Assembly (NCBI RefSeq): GCF_007754425.1 | Contig: NZ_CP037452.1 | Location: forward strand, 5,059,164-5,123,163 | DNA length: 64,000 nt | Direction of reading: 5' to 3' | From: Gimesia fumaroli | Lineage (GTDB): Bacteria; Planctomycetota; Planctomycetia; Planctomycetales; Planctomycetaceae | Shown here: positions 32,150-41,028 of the stretch, in pieces | Position numbering within the stretch: position 1 is the stretch's first letter | Layout: each line of letters starts with the position of its first letter | The notes under the pieces: generated by a model | Told to the model about the DNA's origin: nothing | The model's input: only the letters and a program-made list of their open reading frames with translations | Database searches by the model: none | Translations under genes and position numbers: made by a program

Positions 32150-33061
32150 TTACTGGGTGGAAACCAGACGGTGGATGGTCGCCTCTTTTTCTTCAATCAG
32201 CGGAATGAACTGAGGCAGTTCTTTGGCATTCTGGCCTTGCTCATGTTTGCGGAAGCCCAGCAGATAAGTGATATTTTGCGGTCGCCAGTTGTAAAAGTAC
32301 TCACGGTTTTTATCGAATGTTAACTGACTCACTTCCTGCTCAACAGAAGGAGATAATGTAATCGGTTTTAAGTCGAGATCGGCTGCAATCAATTCAGCCG
32401 CTTTCTGATAGCCGGCTTTGGTCAAGTGAATCCCGTTAGTCGTCAGCTTGAGTCCGGGCTTGCCTGCAGGTTCCGGGATTAGCTCAGAGTACAGGTCGAC
32501 ATAATAATGATTTCCTGCGGCAGCGGTCTCCTGCAACAGATCGCAGTAGAGCTGTAGATCCCGATTGTGTTTGGCAGGGTCCGGCAGTGGGTGGCCTGCA
32601 TTTTCGTAACGATGGGGGGAGACAAGAATCAGTCTGGCACCCGTTGGCTTCAAATCGTTGATCAGTTGATTCAACTGTTTTTGAAATGCTGGCAATCCTT
32701 GCTTTCCGGCAAATGCTTCATTGCCTCCATAACCCAGTAGAATCACATTCGGTTTCAAATCTTTGACTTGTTTGAGCATCCGCTGATAACCGGCAGCCGG
32801 GGGATCAAAAATGCCGCGTGAATCAGACCAGACGGTATCCGCGCTCCATCCCAGATTTCGGAATGAAAGTTTTGCTTTCGGAAAACTTCGTAGAAAGAGG
32901 CTTTCCCAACTTCCAAACTTTTGGGCCCGTTCGATCATGGTATTACCCAGAAAGATAATCCGATCACCTGACTTTAATTCAAATGTCGGCGGGGTAGCAG
33001 ACACGGCTGACGAAGCGATGAAAACAAACAAAAGCAGAAATAAGGTGAGACGCTTTTTCAC
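32150..33061 (-). CDS. Secreted SGNH/GDSL-like hydrolase with altered block I
   Basis: Two starts are possible: ATG 33091 and GTG 33061. The GTG is preceded by AGAGG at good spacing and gives a clean signal peptide (VKKRLTLFLLLFVFIASSAV), product 303 aa. The SGNH layout is present: ILLGYGGNEAF holds the block III Gly-Asn and NGIHLTKAGYQ holds the block V His after the expected acidic spacing. Block I, normally GDS, reads DRIIFLGNTMIER, so the nucleophile Ser is replaced by Thr and the Asp by Asn. The enzyme could be an unusual esterase/deacetylase or inactive. The position directly upstream of a PVC dehydrogenase gene suggests joint action on an extracellular polysaccharide. Confidence 0.8.
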   Translation of the reverse strand: MKKRLTLFLLLFVFIASSAVSATPPTFELKSGDRIIFLGNTMIERAQKFGSWESLFLRSFPKAKLSFRNLGWSADTVWSDSRGIFDPPAAGYQRMLKQVKDLKPNVILLGYGGNEAFAGKQGLPAFQKQLNQLINDLKPTGARLILVSPHRYENAGHPLPDPAKHNRDLQLYCDLLQETAAAGNHYYVDLYSELIPEPAGKPGLKLTTNGIHLTKAGYQKAAELIAADLDLKPITLSPSVEQEVSQLTFDKNREYFYNWRPQNITYLLGFRKHEQGQNAKELPQFIPLIEEKEATIHRLVSTQ

Positions 33062-33240
33062 GGAAGGACCTCTGATGATGATTGAGAGCAAATGATGTTG
33101 TATCTATCTAAAATAGCAGGCCTTGAGGGCAACGGCAAATCAGGATTGCGAAAAAATCAGGGGGAAAAGCCGATCAAAACCGGATGCACAGCGTCTGCAT
33201 TTATAAGCATTGTAAAGATATCCGCGTACCCCGGAATAAA

Positions 33241-34446
33241 TCAGGATTCCGCGGACAATTCATCCAGATCCTGGTCCTGCCAGGCGCGAGTAGTGAACAC
33301 CGTTGTGTCAGGATCGGCGGTAAATTGTCCTTCGTCAAAATAATCGGTTTCGACTTCCTCAATCCAGAGCCGCAGTTCATTCTCGTAATCACTGGGAAGA
33401 TCGCTCTTCACGAGTAATCGATGGAACTCGGCGGCACCGTCCTCCCCCAGATCCGCGGCTTCGGCGCTGGCAAAACGTTCGGCAGGGTTGGGATGCACCA
33501 GGCGATGAATCAATTTCATTAACGGTTCACTTAATGCGAACTCTTCATCGGGAAACCACTGCGGAAGCTGCTGCAGGATATTTTGTTTGGCTTTGATCAA
33601 CTGGGCATATTTCAAATTCGCAAACGGCTGAAAGCCGGTTATGACTTCAATCAGAATGTATCCCAGACTGGCAAGGTCAGATTGCGGTGTGGCCCGTTCG
33701 CCTGAAAGGACTTCCGGTGCTGCATAGGTAGGCGTACAGGGTTGATTGGATGGCAGATTATTCAAATCGATGGCCGAACCGATATCAATAATCTTCGCAT
33801 TCCCACTACGTTTGAGCATGATGTTGGCGGGTTTCATATCGCAGTGAATAATATCGTTGCGATGTAGTGCTGCCAGAGCTGCCAGACACTCACGAAGAAT
33901 GGCAACGGCAATGCCCGGTTTTAAACGGGGTTGCTGCACTCCCTTGGTAAAAACATTGTTATTGATGTTTTTCCAGCGACGCAACGTCACCTGTTCACGA
34001 ATCTGTTTGAACGTGGCCGGCGTTAACAGGCTGCGCAAGTCATAGCCGTCGACCCATTCCATTTCCATAATGTAGATCTGCTTCCGCCTGACGAAATTCT
34101 GTACGGCGACCAGATGATTTTCCTGAACCCGTGCCACACGGGCGGCGACCTGAGACAGTCGGCCCATCTCGGTCTGGTAAGCACGCGCATTGTCATAGCG
34201 TTTAGGAGAAAAGAGTTTGAGTGCCACCGGAATATTGAAACCATCGGCACCTTCGCGCGCACTCAAATAAACGACCCCCTGGCCTCCGACTCCAAGGCAA
34301 CGTGAAAACGTCCGGCGGTTATTCCATTGCAGAAAATTATTATTGAGCAAATCCTGATATTGCTTCTCTAATTCTGCCAAGTGACCTGGTTTTGTTGAGT
34401 CGTGGTTCGTCAAAGGAACTCCGCATGAACAGGATGATAATCTCAT
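33241..34446 (-). CDS. Eukaryotic-like Ser/Thr protein kinase (soluble)
   Basis: The 401 aa product has a kinase domain from about residue 45 to 330. The Gly-rich loop LGVGGQGVVYLS and VALKLFSP (ATP-binding Lys) are present. The catalytic loop is IIHCDMKPANIML (HCD in place of HRD, catalytic Asp kept), the metal-binding motif is IDIGSAI (DIG in place of DFG), and TYAAPEVL marks the activation-segment end. The essential Lys, Asp and Asp are all retained, so activity is likely. No membrane helix is seen. The last 60 residues are acidic and may be regulatory. The gene is transcribed away from a small chaperone-like gene, across a region with inverted repeats. Target proteins are unknown. Confidence 0.88.
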   Translation of the reverse strand: MRLSSCSCGVPLTNHDSTKPGHLAELEKQYQDLLNNNFLQWNNRRTFSRCLGVGGQGVVYLSAREGADGFNIPVALKLFSPKRYDNARAYQTEMGRLSQVAARVARVQENHLVAVQNFVRRKQIYIMEMEWVDGYDLRSLLTPATFKQIREQVTLRRWKNINNNVFTKGVQQPRLKPGIAVAILRECLAALAALHRNDIIHCDMKPANIMLKRSGNAKIIDIGSAIDLNNLPSNQPCTPTYAAPEVLSGERATPQSDLASLGYILIEVITGFQPFANLKYAQLIKAKQNILQQLPQWFPDEEFALSEPLMKLIHRLVHPNPAERFASAEAADLGEDGAAEFHRLLVKSDLPSDYENELRLWIEEVETDYFDEGQFTADPDTTVFTTRAWQDQDLDELSAES

Positions 34447-34503
34447 CCGGTATTTGTCTGCATCAGATATAAAAATCGAGTGAGAAACTGTGTTGATTTT
34501 AAT

Positions 34504-34576
34504 CCGAATTCAAAGATTTCCCATCTTCAAAAAAATAGAATTCGGCAAGGTATCAAAAAAAATGTTGCTTTTTTGA
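34504..34576. repeat. Two inverted repeats in the divergent intergenic region
   Basis: CCGAATTC at 34504-34511 pairs with GAATTCGG at 34538-34545, and within its loop AAGAT pairs with ATCTT. A second perfect repeat, TCAAAAAA at 34553-34560 with TTTTTTGA at 34569-34576, follows directly. The whole 338 bp gap (34447-34784) between the kinase gene and the divergent small gene has no coding frame. These elements could be operators shared by both promoters, or a terminator-like element. Confidence 0.45.
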
Positions 34577-34784
34577 AGCGAGTTGCTAAACAATAGAGAT
34601 GTGAGGAATATTGAAATCGGTCCGATTTCAGGAATCGTAGCAGATCTTTGAAGCAAGAAAAGGCCTGACATCCTGAAAGTAATGGTTTAGACAGAATACC
34701 AGTATAGCAGGTTCGATTACTCTGGCTTCTGCAAGTCGGTCCAGGATTTCAATCAGTGGGTTTATTTGTTCAAGGAGTAGGACA

Positions 34785-35195
34785 ATGATTGCGACAATAA
34801 AAACGGCGTTGAACACGCAATCGATTTCAGAGTTGGTAGAAGAAGTGAGCACCATCCTTGAGACAGGAGCCGGCTGCTGGAAAGTGGAATATGAAAAGCG
34901 GGTTCTGTTTCTGATTGTTGATGAAATCCACGACCGTGTACGGATCATGACGCCGATCCTGAAAGAAGAAGACCTGGATGAAGATGATTTATGGGAAGTC
35001 ATGGAAGCCAACTTTGACCGTTCCCTTGATGCACGCTATGCGATTGGTGATGGCGTGCTCTGGTCTCTATTTTTACATCCCCTGACCGACCTGAGTCGCA
35101 ATCTGTTTTTAGACGGACTGGATCAGGTCGTCACATTGGCTAATAACTTCGGCGGATCTTACTGCAGCAGCGATATCATTTTTGGCTCGGATTAA
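34785..35195 (+). CDS. Small acidic protein resembling type III secretion chaperone-like fold
   Basis: The 136 aa product has no signal peptide. The order helix, beta strands (CWKVEYEKRVLFLIVDEIHDRV), then helices with VMEANFDRSLDARYAIGDGVLW and LFLHPLTDLS, is what one sees in the CesT/YbjN-like chaperone fold, notably the strand pair followed by xARYAIGDGxLW. I base this only on pattern recognition. ATG 34785 follows a strong AAGGAG. It converges on the helicase gene and overlaps its stop by 4 bp. No secretion genes are in the window, so a general chaperone or partner-binding role is as likely as a secretion one. Confidence 0.6.
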   Translation: MIATIKTALNTQSISELVEEVSTILETGAGCWKVEYEKRVLFLIVDEIHDRVRIMTPILKEEDLDEDDLWEVMEANFDRSLDARYAIGDGVLWSLFLHPLTDLSRNLFLDGLDQVVTLANNFGGSYCSSDIIFGSD

Positions 35196-37231
35196 TCGAA
35201 ATCCTCTTCCTGATCAATGATCACCGTACAGTCAGGCAGACTGTCCAGAAATTTCTGACCATAACGTTTCGTGCGTACCCGCGGGTCGAGAATGACGACC
35301 TGCCCCTGGTCACTGGCAGAGCGAATCAACCGGCCGAACCCCTGCTTGAGTTTGATCACCGCTTCGGGAATCTGATAATCCATAAATGGATTTCCGCCTC
35401 GACTGCGAATCGCTTCGACCCGGGCCTCGAGTAGGGGATGATCGGGCACACTGAAAGGGAGCTTGGTAATAATCACATTCGTGAGCGCATCGCCGGGAAC
35501 GTCGATCCCCTGCCAGAAACTGTCTGTGCCAAACAATACCCCCCGGGGATTATTCCGAAACCGCTCCAGCATTAAGGAACGCGGTAGACCTTCGCCTTGC
35601 AGATACAAAGCGAGATTATGTTCCTGCAGCCAGCCACTGATTCGATCGGCACACTGCGTCATCATTTTATAACTGGTAAACAGTGCAAACGCATGACCGT
35701 CTGTCTGTTCGATGTACTGTTTTAATTTGTCGGCCACCGCCGCTTCGTAGGCAGCTGGTGCCTCACCAGGATCGGGCATCGATCCGGGCAAAATCAGGCG
35801 GACCTGTTCCCGATAATTAAACGGACTCCCCAGCTTCAGTTCTTCGCACTGTGTTAATCCGAGCCGAGAGCGAGTGAAACTGAAATCCTGATCGCCGACC
35901 GCCAGTGTGGCGCTGGTCAAAATCACGGTGTTCGCCTGATTGAACAGTTCGTCACGAAGCACCGGCCCAACATCGACGGGCGCATTCACCATTTTGACCC
36001 GCTGTGTTCGTCCTCGCGAAACTTCCACCCAGTAAACCGAATCGCCGTCTGCCTGCTGTGTAAGCCAGCTGTTCAGCGCATCTCCCAATGCAGAACTGCG
36101 TTCGGCGACCGCCTGCAGTTCAATTTTTTCTTCTTCACTCTTGAGTGAAAATGCATACTCGGAAATTTGCGCTGCCAGTAACTTCATCTCGTGCGTGACC
36201 GCATTCTCAATCGGTGGTTGCTGCCGAATACGTCGATTCGACAAGCCCTGACTCGACTGCCATTCCAGTAAATGATCAAACAGATCTTCGACCATAAATC
36301 GCAGACGCGTGACATGCTGCTGACAATCGATCAGATTGTGGTGCAGCAGCAGGCCTTTCTGAGTTCGGTCGTTATAGAGTTTGTTAAACAGGTAATCGAA
36401 TTGGCTGTTGGTAATGGACAGACCAAGATGATCGCCGGCAACCGCTTCAATCGTATGTGCTTCATCCAGAATCACTGTGTCGTAATCAGGCAGGATGCTG
36501 CTGCCTTCACGGCGAATCGCCAGATCGGAGAAAAACAGAGCATGATTCACAACCAGCACATCCGCATTCCAGACACGACGGCGTGCCCGATAATAGAAGC
36601 AGTCATTGTACGTTGGACACCGTTTCCCCAGACAGTTCCCGTGTTCGCTTTGGATTTCATCCCAGATCTTGGGAAGAGGCCGAAATTCCAGGTCCGCCCG
36701 ACTGCCGTCACTGGTCTTGCGCGACCATTGCACTATCTGGTCGAGTTGACTTAATTCGTCTTCCCGCGAAAACGTACTGCTGGCTCGATCGACGGTCCCT
36801 TTCAAGCGACGCAGGCTCATATAATTGGAACGACCTTTCACCAACACCGCCGAAAATTCAACTGGGAGAACCGCGTTCAAAAACGGGATGTCCCGGTTGA
36901 TCAACTGTTCCTGCAGGCTGATCGTATTCGTCGAGACGATCAGTCGTTTGCGATCTTTTCCCGAGCGGGTTTCATTCTGTTTACAGGTCGCCAGAATTGC
37001 AGGTACCAGATAGGCAAAACTTTTCCCGACCCCGGTTCCGGCTTCCACAAGCAAATGGTTTTTCTGCTCAATCGCCTGTGCGACGGCTTCGGCCATTTCC
37101 AGTTGCTCGGGACGATGCTCGTAACGTTCGAGTCTCTGAGCGACTTTGCCTTCGTTGCCGAGAATTGAAATCACATCGGTTGTCAAAGTGGGCCTCATCT
37201 GTTGAGTGGGTGCCTGAATGAGACCAGCCAA
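35192..37231 (-). CDS. dinG: DinG/XPD-family ATP-dependent DNA helicase with iron-sulfur cluster
   Basis: The 679 aa product has helicase motif I in EAGTGVGKSFAYLVPA and motif II DEAH in VILDEAHTIEA. Four cysteines (CLGKRCPTYNDC plus a further Cys nearby) lie where XPD-like enzymes hold a 4Fe-4S cluster. Motifs IV-VI are in FALFTSYKMM, GTDSFWQGIDVPGD and QGFGRLIRS. It unwinds DNA in the 5' to 3' direction during repair, in the cytoplasm. The annotated start is TTG 37231; ATG 37198 is equally possible and neither has a clear RBS. The upstream phosphatase gene ends 27 bp before, so the two are probably co-transcribed. Confidence 0.9.
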   Translation of the reverse strand: MAGLIQAPTQQMRPTLTTDVISILGNEGKVAQRLERYEHRPEQLEMAEAVAQAIEQKNHLLVEAGTGVGKSFAYLVPAILATCKQNETRSGKDRKRLIVSTNTISLQEQLINRDIPFLNAVLPVEFSAVLVKGRSNYMSLRRLKGTVDRASSTFSREDELSQLDQIVQWSRKTSDGSRADLEFRPLPKIWDEIQSEHGNCLGKRCPTYNDCFYYRARRRVWNADVLVVNHALFFSDLAIRREGSSILPDYDTVILDEAHTIEAVAGDHLGLSITNSQFDYLFNKLYNDRTQKGLLLHHNLIDCQQHVTRLRFMVEDLFDHLLEWQSSQGLSNRRIRQQPPIENAVTHEMKLLAAQISEYAFSLKSEEEKIELQAVAERSSALGDALNSWLTQQADGDSVYWVEVSRGRTQRVKMVNAPVDVGPVLRDELFNQANTVILTSATLAVGDQDFSFTRSRLGLTQCEELKLGSPFNYREQVRLILPGSMPDPGEAPAAYEAAVADKLKQYIEQTDGHAFALFTSYKMMTQCADRISGWLQEHNLALYLQGEGLPRSLMLERFRNNPRGVLFGTDSFWQGIDVPGDALTNVIITKLPFSVPDHPLLEARVEAIRSRGGNPFMDYQIPEAVIKLKQGFGRLIRSASDQGQVVILDPRVRTKRYGQKFLDSLPDCTVIIDQEEDFD

Positions 37232-37258
37232 TCCTTGAGCGGTCTCTGAGAGAGTGTT

Positions 37259-38995
37259 TTATTTCTTGCGACGAAAGCAGACAACACACATGTCGTCGTT
37301 TTGCGTGGAGTCGTTTTGGAACTGCTCGACATCAGACAAGAGACCTTTCACAAGCGGCTCAACCTCATCTGGCCCCGACTTCAGATATTTCACCAGACGA
37401 TCTTTATGATACAGGTTATTCTTCTGGTCCATCGCTTCCGTGACTCCATCCGTGTAAAACAAAAGAGTATCCCCTGGTTCGAACAAAATCGTTTCGACAT
37501 GAAACGTCTGTTTCTTCATCACACCCAATGGCATGCCGGACTTCTCTTGCGCCACAGGCTCCACGGTTCCGTCGGCACTTTTTCGGAGCAACGGCGCCAT
37601 ATGTCCTGCATTAACAATCGAAACAGTATGCTTTTTCGGATCAAGCACAGCCAACACGAACGTGATAAACCGCAGTCCGACTCCACTGGATGCGATTTCC
37701 GCATTTAACTCGCCCAAGGCTTTTTCCGGAGTATTTCGGGAAAGCACCTGATAGCGTGCAGAAGCGTAAAGCCGTGCCATCAGAATCGCCGCGGGAACAC
37801 CTTTGCCCGCCACGTCGCCTAAGGTGACAACCAGTTTCCCATTCGGAAGCTGGATATAATCAAAATAATCGCCGCCCACGCTCTGTGCTGACTCGTAGTA
37901 ATCAAAGAATTCGTACTCTTTGAATTTTGGACGGCTGTGCGGCAACAGTCCTAACTGAATCTGATGGGCAAATTCCAGATCGCGCTCAATGTCTCGCTGT
38001 TTGACCAGATCCTCATGCAGTTTGGCATTTTCAACCGCCAGGCTCGCCTGTTGTGCAATCGCCACCATCACATCCAGATCGTCCTTGTTAAACTGCTGAC
38101 CGATATCGCGGCTCGCAATTTGAATGACTCCCAGAATGTCGCCCCCCTGGGAAACCAGTGGTACACACATCATCGACCGAATACGGAGTGAGGTAATACT
38201 CTCGCTCATTTTGAAGCGATCGTCTTCGACAGCATCGGCGCTCAGAATGGCAGAACCACTCATGATTGCCTGGCGTACGATGGTCGTACTGATCCGGATC
38301 GAATCTTCATCTTCCGCACGACGGGCTTTCGTAGCTTTCACTACCAGTTTCTTCCGTTCCGGGCTCTGCAACATGATGAAACCCTGATCCGCCTGCGCGA
38401 AGATCTTAAACAGACCATCCAGAATACGAGGCAGCACCTCATCCAGTTTCAAAGCACGACTGAGAATCTGACTGATTTCCAAAACTGCATGCAGTTTGAC
38501 TTCCGGCTTTACACTGATTCGCAACTGGCTGCTGCTGTTTAGATCAAGCTGGCTGATAATCGAGGAGCCATCCAGTACACCTTCATGAGATCCCCCATCC
38601 AAGGCAACGACATGTGAGCCTTGTTTCAAGCTCTGATTGCTGACTTCCATCGTCTGTTGAATGGCCGAGTCAAGGAAATCCGGCGAATCCTGATAGTCTA
38701 ACAGGAACTGCATCTGAATATCACAGATACTGATCGTATCGTTTTCGTGCAATTCCGTGCGGCCCTCAATGACCGTTCCGTTCAACAGGGTCCCGTTGCG
38801 GCTGTGCAAATCTTCCAGATAGAAGAAGCCGTGACTTTCCAGAATCTGGGCGTGATAGCGGCTGACAGCGACATTATCGAGCACAATCTCACAGTTGGGA
38901 TGCCGGCCCATGATAACCCGATCGCCACTGAGTTCGATAATCTGTTCGGGAACTTTCCCTTTTAAAATTTGTAAAATCGCCACCGCTGTGCCCAA
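37259..38995 (-). CDS. FHA-GAF-SpoIIE (PP2C-type) serine phosphatase
   Basis: The 578 aa product has three domains. An FHA phosphothreonine-binding domain covers about residues 15-95 (RVIMGRHPNCEIVLDN, then VSRYHAQILESHG and LHSRNGTLLNG). A GAF sensor domain spans about 170-320 (MCVPLVSQGGDILGVIQIAS, VAIAQQASLAVENAKL). A SpoIIE/RsbU-type phosphatase spans about 350-575 (GGDYFDYIQLPNGKLV, LGDVAGKGVPAAILMARL, FYTDGVTEAMD). Together they suggest a phosphatase recruited to a phosphorylated Thr and switched by a small ligand, plausibly opposing the kinase encoded upstream at 39-41 kb. No membrane helix is seen. The first codon is TTG 38995 or GTG 38983, and neither has a clear RBS. Confidence 0.9.
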   Translation of the reverse strand: MGTAVAILQILKGKVPEQIIELSGDRVIMGRHPNCEIVLDNVAVSRYHAQILESHGFFYLEDLHSRNGTLLNGTVIEGRTELHENDTISICDIQMQFLLDYQDSPDFLDSAIQQTMEVSNQSLKQGSHVVALDGGSHEGVLDGSSIISQLDLNSSSQLRISVKPEVKLHAVLEISQILSRALKLDEVLPRILDGLFKIFAQADQGFIMLQSPERKKLVVKATKARRAEDEDSIRISTTIVRQAIMSGSAILSADAVEDDRFKMSESITSLRIRSMMCVPLVSQGGDILGVIQIASRDIGQQFNKDDLDVMVAIAQQASLAVENAKLHEDLVKQRDIERDLEFAHQIQLGLLPHSRPKFKEYEFFDYYESAQSVGGDYFDYIQLPNGKLVVTLGDVAGKGVPAAILMARLYASARYQVLSRNTPEKALGELNAEIASSGVGLRFITFVLAVLDPKKHTVSIVNAGHMAPLLRKSADGTVEPVAQEKSGMPLGVMKKQTFHVETILFEPGDTLLFYTDGVTEAMDQKNNLYHKDRLVKYLKSGPDEVEPLVKGLLSDVEQFQNDSTQNDDMCVVCFRRKK

Positions 38996-39172
38996 ATGTT
39001 TTGAAATTGGCCTGAGAAACGAAATTGACGCTCCTGTCTGGGGCGCCGTTCAAACGAAGCTGAACCTGCAATCATTATAGGTCATTGCTCACGAAAAGAC
39101 ATCTCTCCTCGACTGGAGCTCGGAAGATTGTCAGAACTCACCCCGGTTTTCCCTCAGGTCTAGCCGGGGCTT

Positions 39173-40867
39173 TCAAGGGCCGGGGGATCTAACTTCCTCA
39201 TCATCGAAATTGGAGAGGTCGCGAATAAACTCGCTGTTATCGACCTCATCCGCTTTCAGAGCAATCTGATTCTCCTCTAACGCCGTTACGACATATTCGA
39301 TCAAACCCGCATCCAGATCATTCACATGATCTCGTACTCGGATATCCCAGATATCCTGAGCCCCCCGCGCATTTCCATTAATACTCTCCAGCGCCATCAA
39401 CCCCGCATAACCATTTACTTCATATTTTGGCTGACCCGAGTTTGCCAGTTCCTGAAAAATGGCCTTAGCTTCGTCATATCGATCTGGTTTGATCAATAAG
39501 ATACCTAAACGAATCTGAGCAATGTTTTTGTAAACTGCACTTACAGGCTCATAGTTGATGACTGCCTTCCAGGCTTCTTCTTTATCTTTCAATCGCATCG
39601 CAAGAAAGAACTGCGCTATCGCCGTTTTTTCATGGGGAATGATACTCTCGACTGCTTCCCCGCCTGCCTGCTCCTGGAACGGTGCGTTCAATGGATCACC
39701 GGGGCGATTCACCCAACCGATAGCAGCCGCCACACCTCCCAGACAGAGTGATGCCAAAATGAACGCCAGAAGTTGCTTCTGAAATCCCCGATTACTCTGA
39801 AAAGGAATCAGTGATGTCCAGTTTCGCCCCTGCTTCAGTGAAGGCTGTTCCGGAATTTTCTTAATTGCCTGCATCAGCTCAGCCGCATTCGCCGGACGTT
39901 TATCTGGATCTTTTTCCATCATGCGATGGATAAGATCGCAGAGCTCGACAGGAAGGTCCGGTCGGCGTTTCGACAAGGACGGCGGTGGCTCGTTCAAATG
40001 CTTGACGGCAATCGAAAGTGCGGTTTCTCCATGAAAGGGCGGACGCCCGGAAATCAGATGATAGCACGTGACCCCCAGCGAATAGATATCACTCCGCTGA
40101 TCAAGCGGCTTGCCGTTGACTTGCTCCGGACTCATATACAAAGGCGTACCCATCGTGGTGCCTACCTGGGTTAGTTCGACGCGTTCGTCCGACTGTGCAA
40201 TTTGGGCGAGGCCAAAGTCGGCCACTTTGATCAGTTTCCGGGACGTAATCATGATATTTTCGGGTTTGATATCCCGGTGCACAATCCCTTTTTCCGCAGC
40301 AGCATTCAATGCCGCGGTCACCTGTCGCATGATCCGCAAAATCAACGTACAATCGGGGGGAGCATTGCGGGCGAGATGTTCTCTTAAATTGATCCCGCGC
40401 ACATATTCCTGTGCGATGTAATGCGTGCCTTCAAAATCGCCCGTCATATAAACCTGAACAATATTCGGATGCGTCAGTCCGGCGGCTGCTTTTGCCTCGC
40501 GTTCAAAACGTCTGACATGCGTTTCATCACTCATCAGTTCGTTGTGCATTACCTTGATGGCGGCTTCACGTTTGAGAGAGACCTGCTCGGCCAGATAAAC
40601 GGTGGCCATTCCGCCCTGCCCCAACTTTCTCAGTATCTTGAAATCATCTAACTGCCGTCCGATGAGATTCGTTGAGGGCCCCTTCTCCGAGGTCCGAGGA
40701 GTTTCGCTGGTTTGATAAATCGTTTCCTGAGTGGAATCAGAGTCCTCAATGCCCGGTGCCTGCTGCGTACGTACTCCTTTTCCCTGGCTTGAGGGCGGCG
40801 GGGAACTTTCTCCGGTCGCTCCAGCCGAGACCGGTCTGATCTTTTTGCGTCGTTTGTCAGATGGCAT
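39173..40867 (-). CDS. Membrane-anchored eukaryotic-like Ser/Thr protein kinase
   Basis: The 564 aa product has a disordered, basic, Ser/Pro-rich N-terminus (about 1-72). A complete kinase domain follows (about 75-340): LGQGGMATVYLAEQ, AAIKVM, catalytic loop IVHRDIKPENIMI, metal site KVADFGLAQIA, and GTPLYMSPEQ. A single membrane helix lies near residues 368-392 (LLAFILASLCLGGVAAAIGWV). The extracytoplasmic 170 residues are helical and TPR/Sel1-like (AIAQFFLAMRLKDKEEAWKAV, FQELANSGQPKYEVNG) in place of PASTA repeats. This is a Hanks-type receptor kinase. The FHA phosphatase encoded next downstream is a natural partner. Confidence 0.92.
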   Translation of the reverse strand: MPSDKRRKKIRPVSAGATGESSPPPSSQGKGVRTQQAPGIEDSDSTQETIYQTSETPRTSEKGPSTNLIGRQLDDFKILRKLGQGGMATVYLAEQVSLKREAAIKVMHNELMSDETHVRRFEREAKAAAGLTHPNIVQVYMTGDFEGTHYIAQEYVRGINLREHLARNAPPDCTLILRIMRQVTAALNAAAEKGIVHRDIKPENIMITSRKLIKVADFGLAQIAQSDERVELTQVGTTMGTPLYMSPEQVNGKPLDQRSDIYSLGVTCYHLISGRPPFHGETALSIAVKHLNEPPPSLSKRRPDLPVELCDLIHRMMEKDPDKRPANAAELMQAIKKIPEQPSLKQGRNWTSLIPFQSNRGFQKQLLAFILASLCLGGVAAAIGWVNRPGDPLNAPFQEQAGGEAVESIIPHEKTAIAQFFLAMRLKDKEEAWKAVINYEPVSAVYKNIAQIRLGILLIKPDRYDEAKAIFQELANSGQPKYEVNGYAGLMALESINGNARGAQDIWDIRVRDHVNDLDAGLIEYVVTALEENQIALKADEVDNSEFIRDLSNFDDEEVRSPGP

Positions 40868-41028
40868 AAGTTGTTGTCTGGCAGTATCGTAAGTCGTTTA
40901 TCACCTGATAGAAAGAAGTACACACTCTCCATAATAGAGGTGATACCCTTTGAGGTATAGAGAAAGTTTTCAATTGTCGCAAAAAACTTACTGTGGAGAG
41001 AAAAACAACAGACTTTCGGCCCGGTTTT

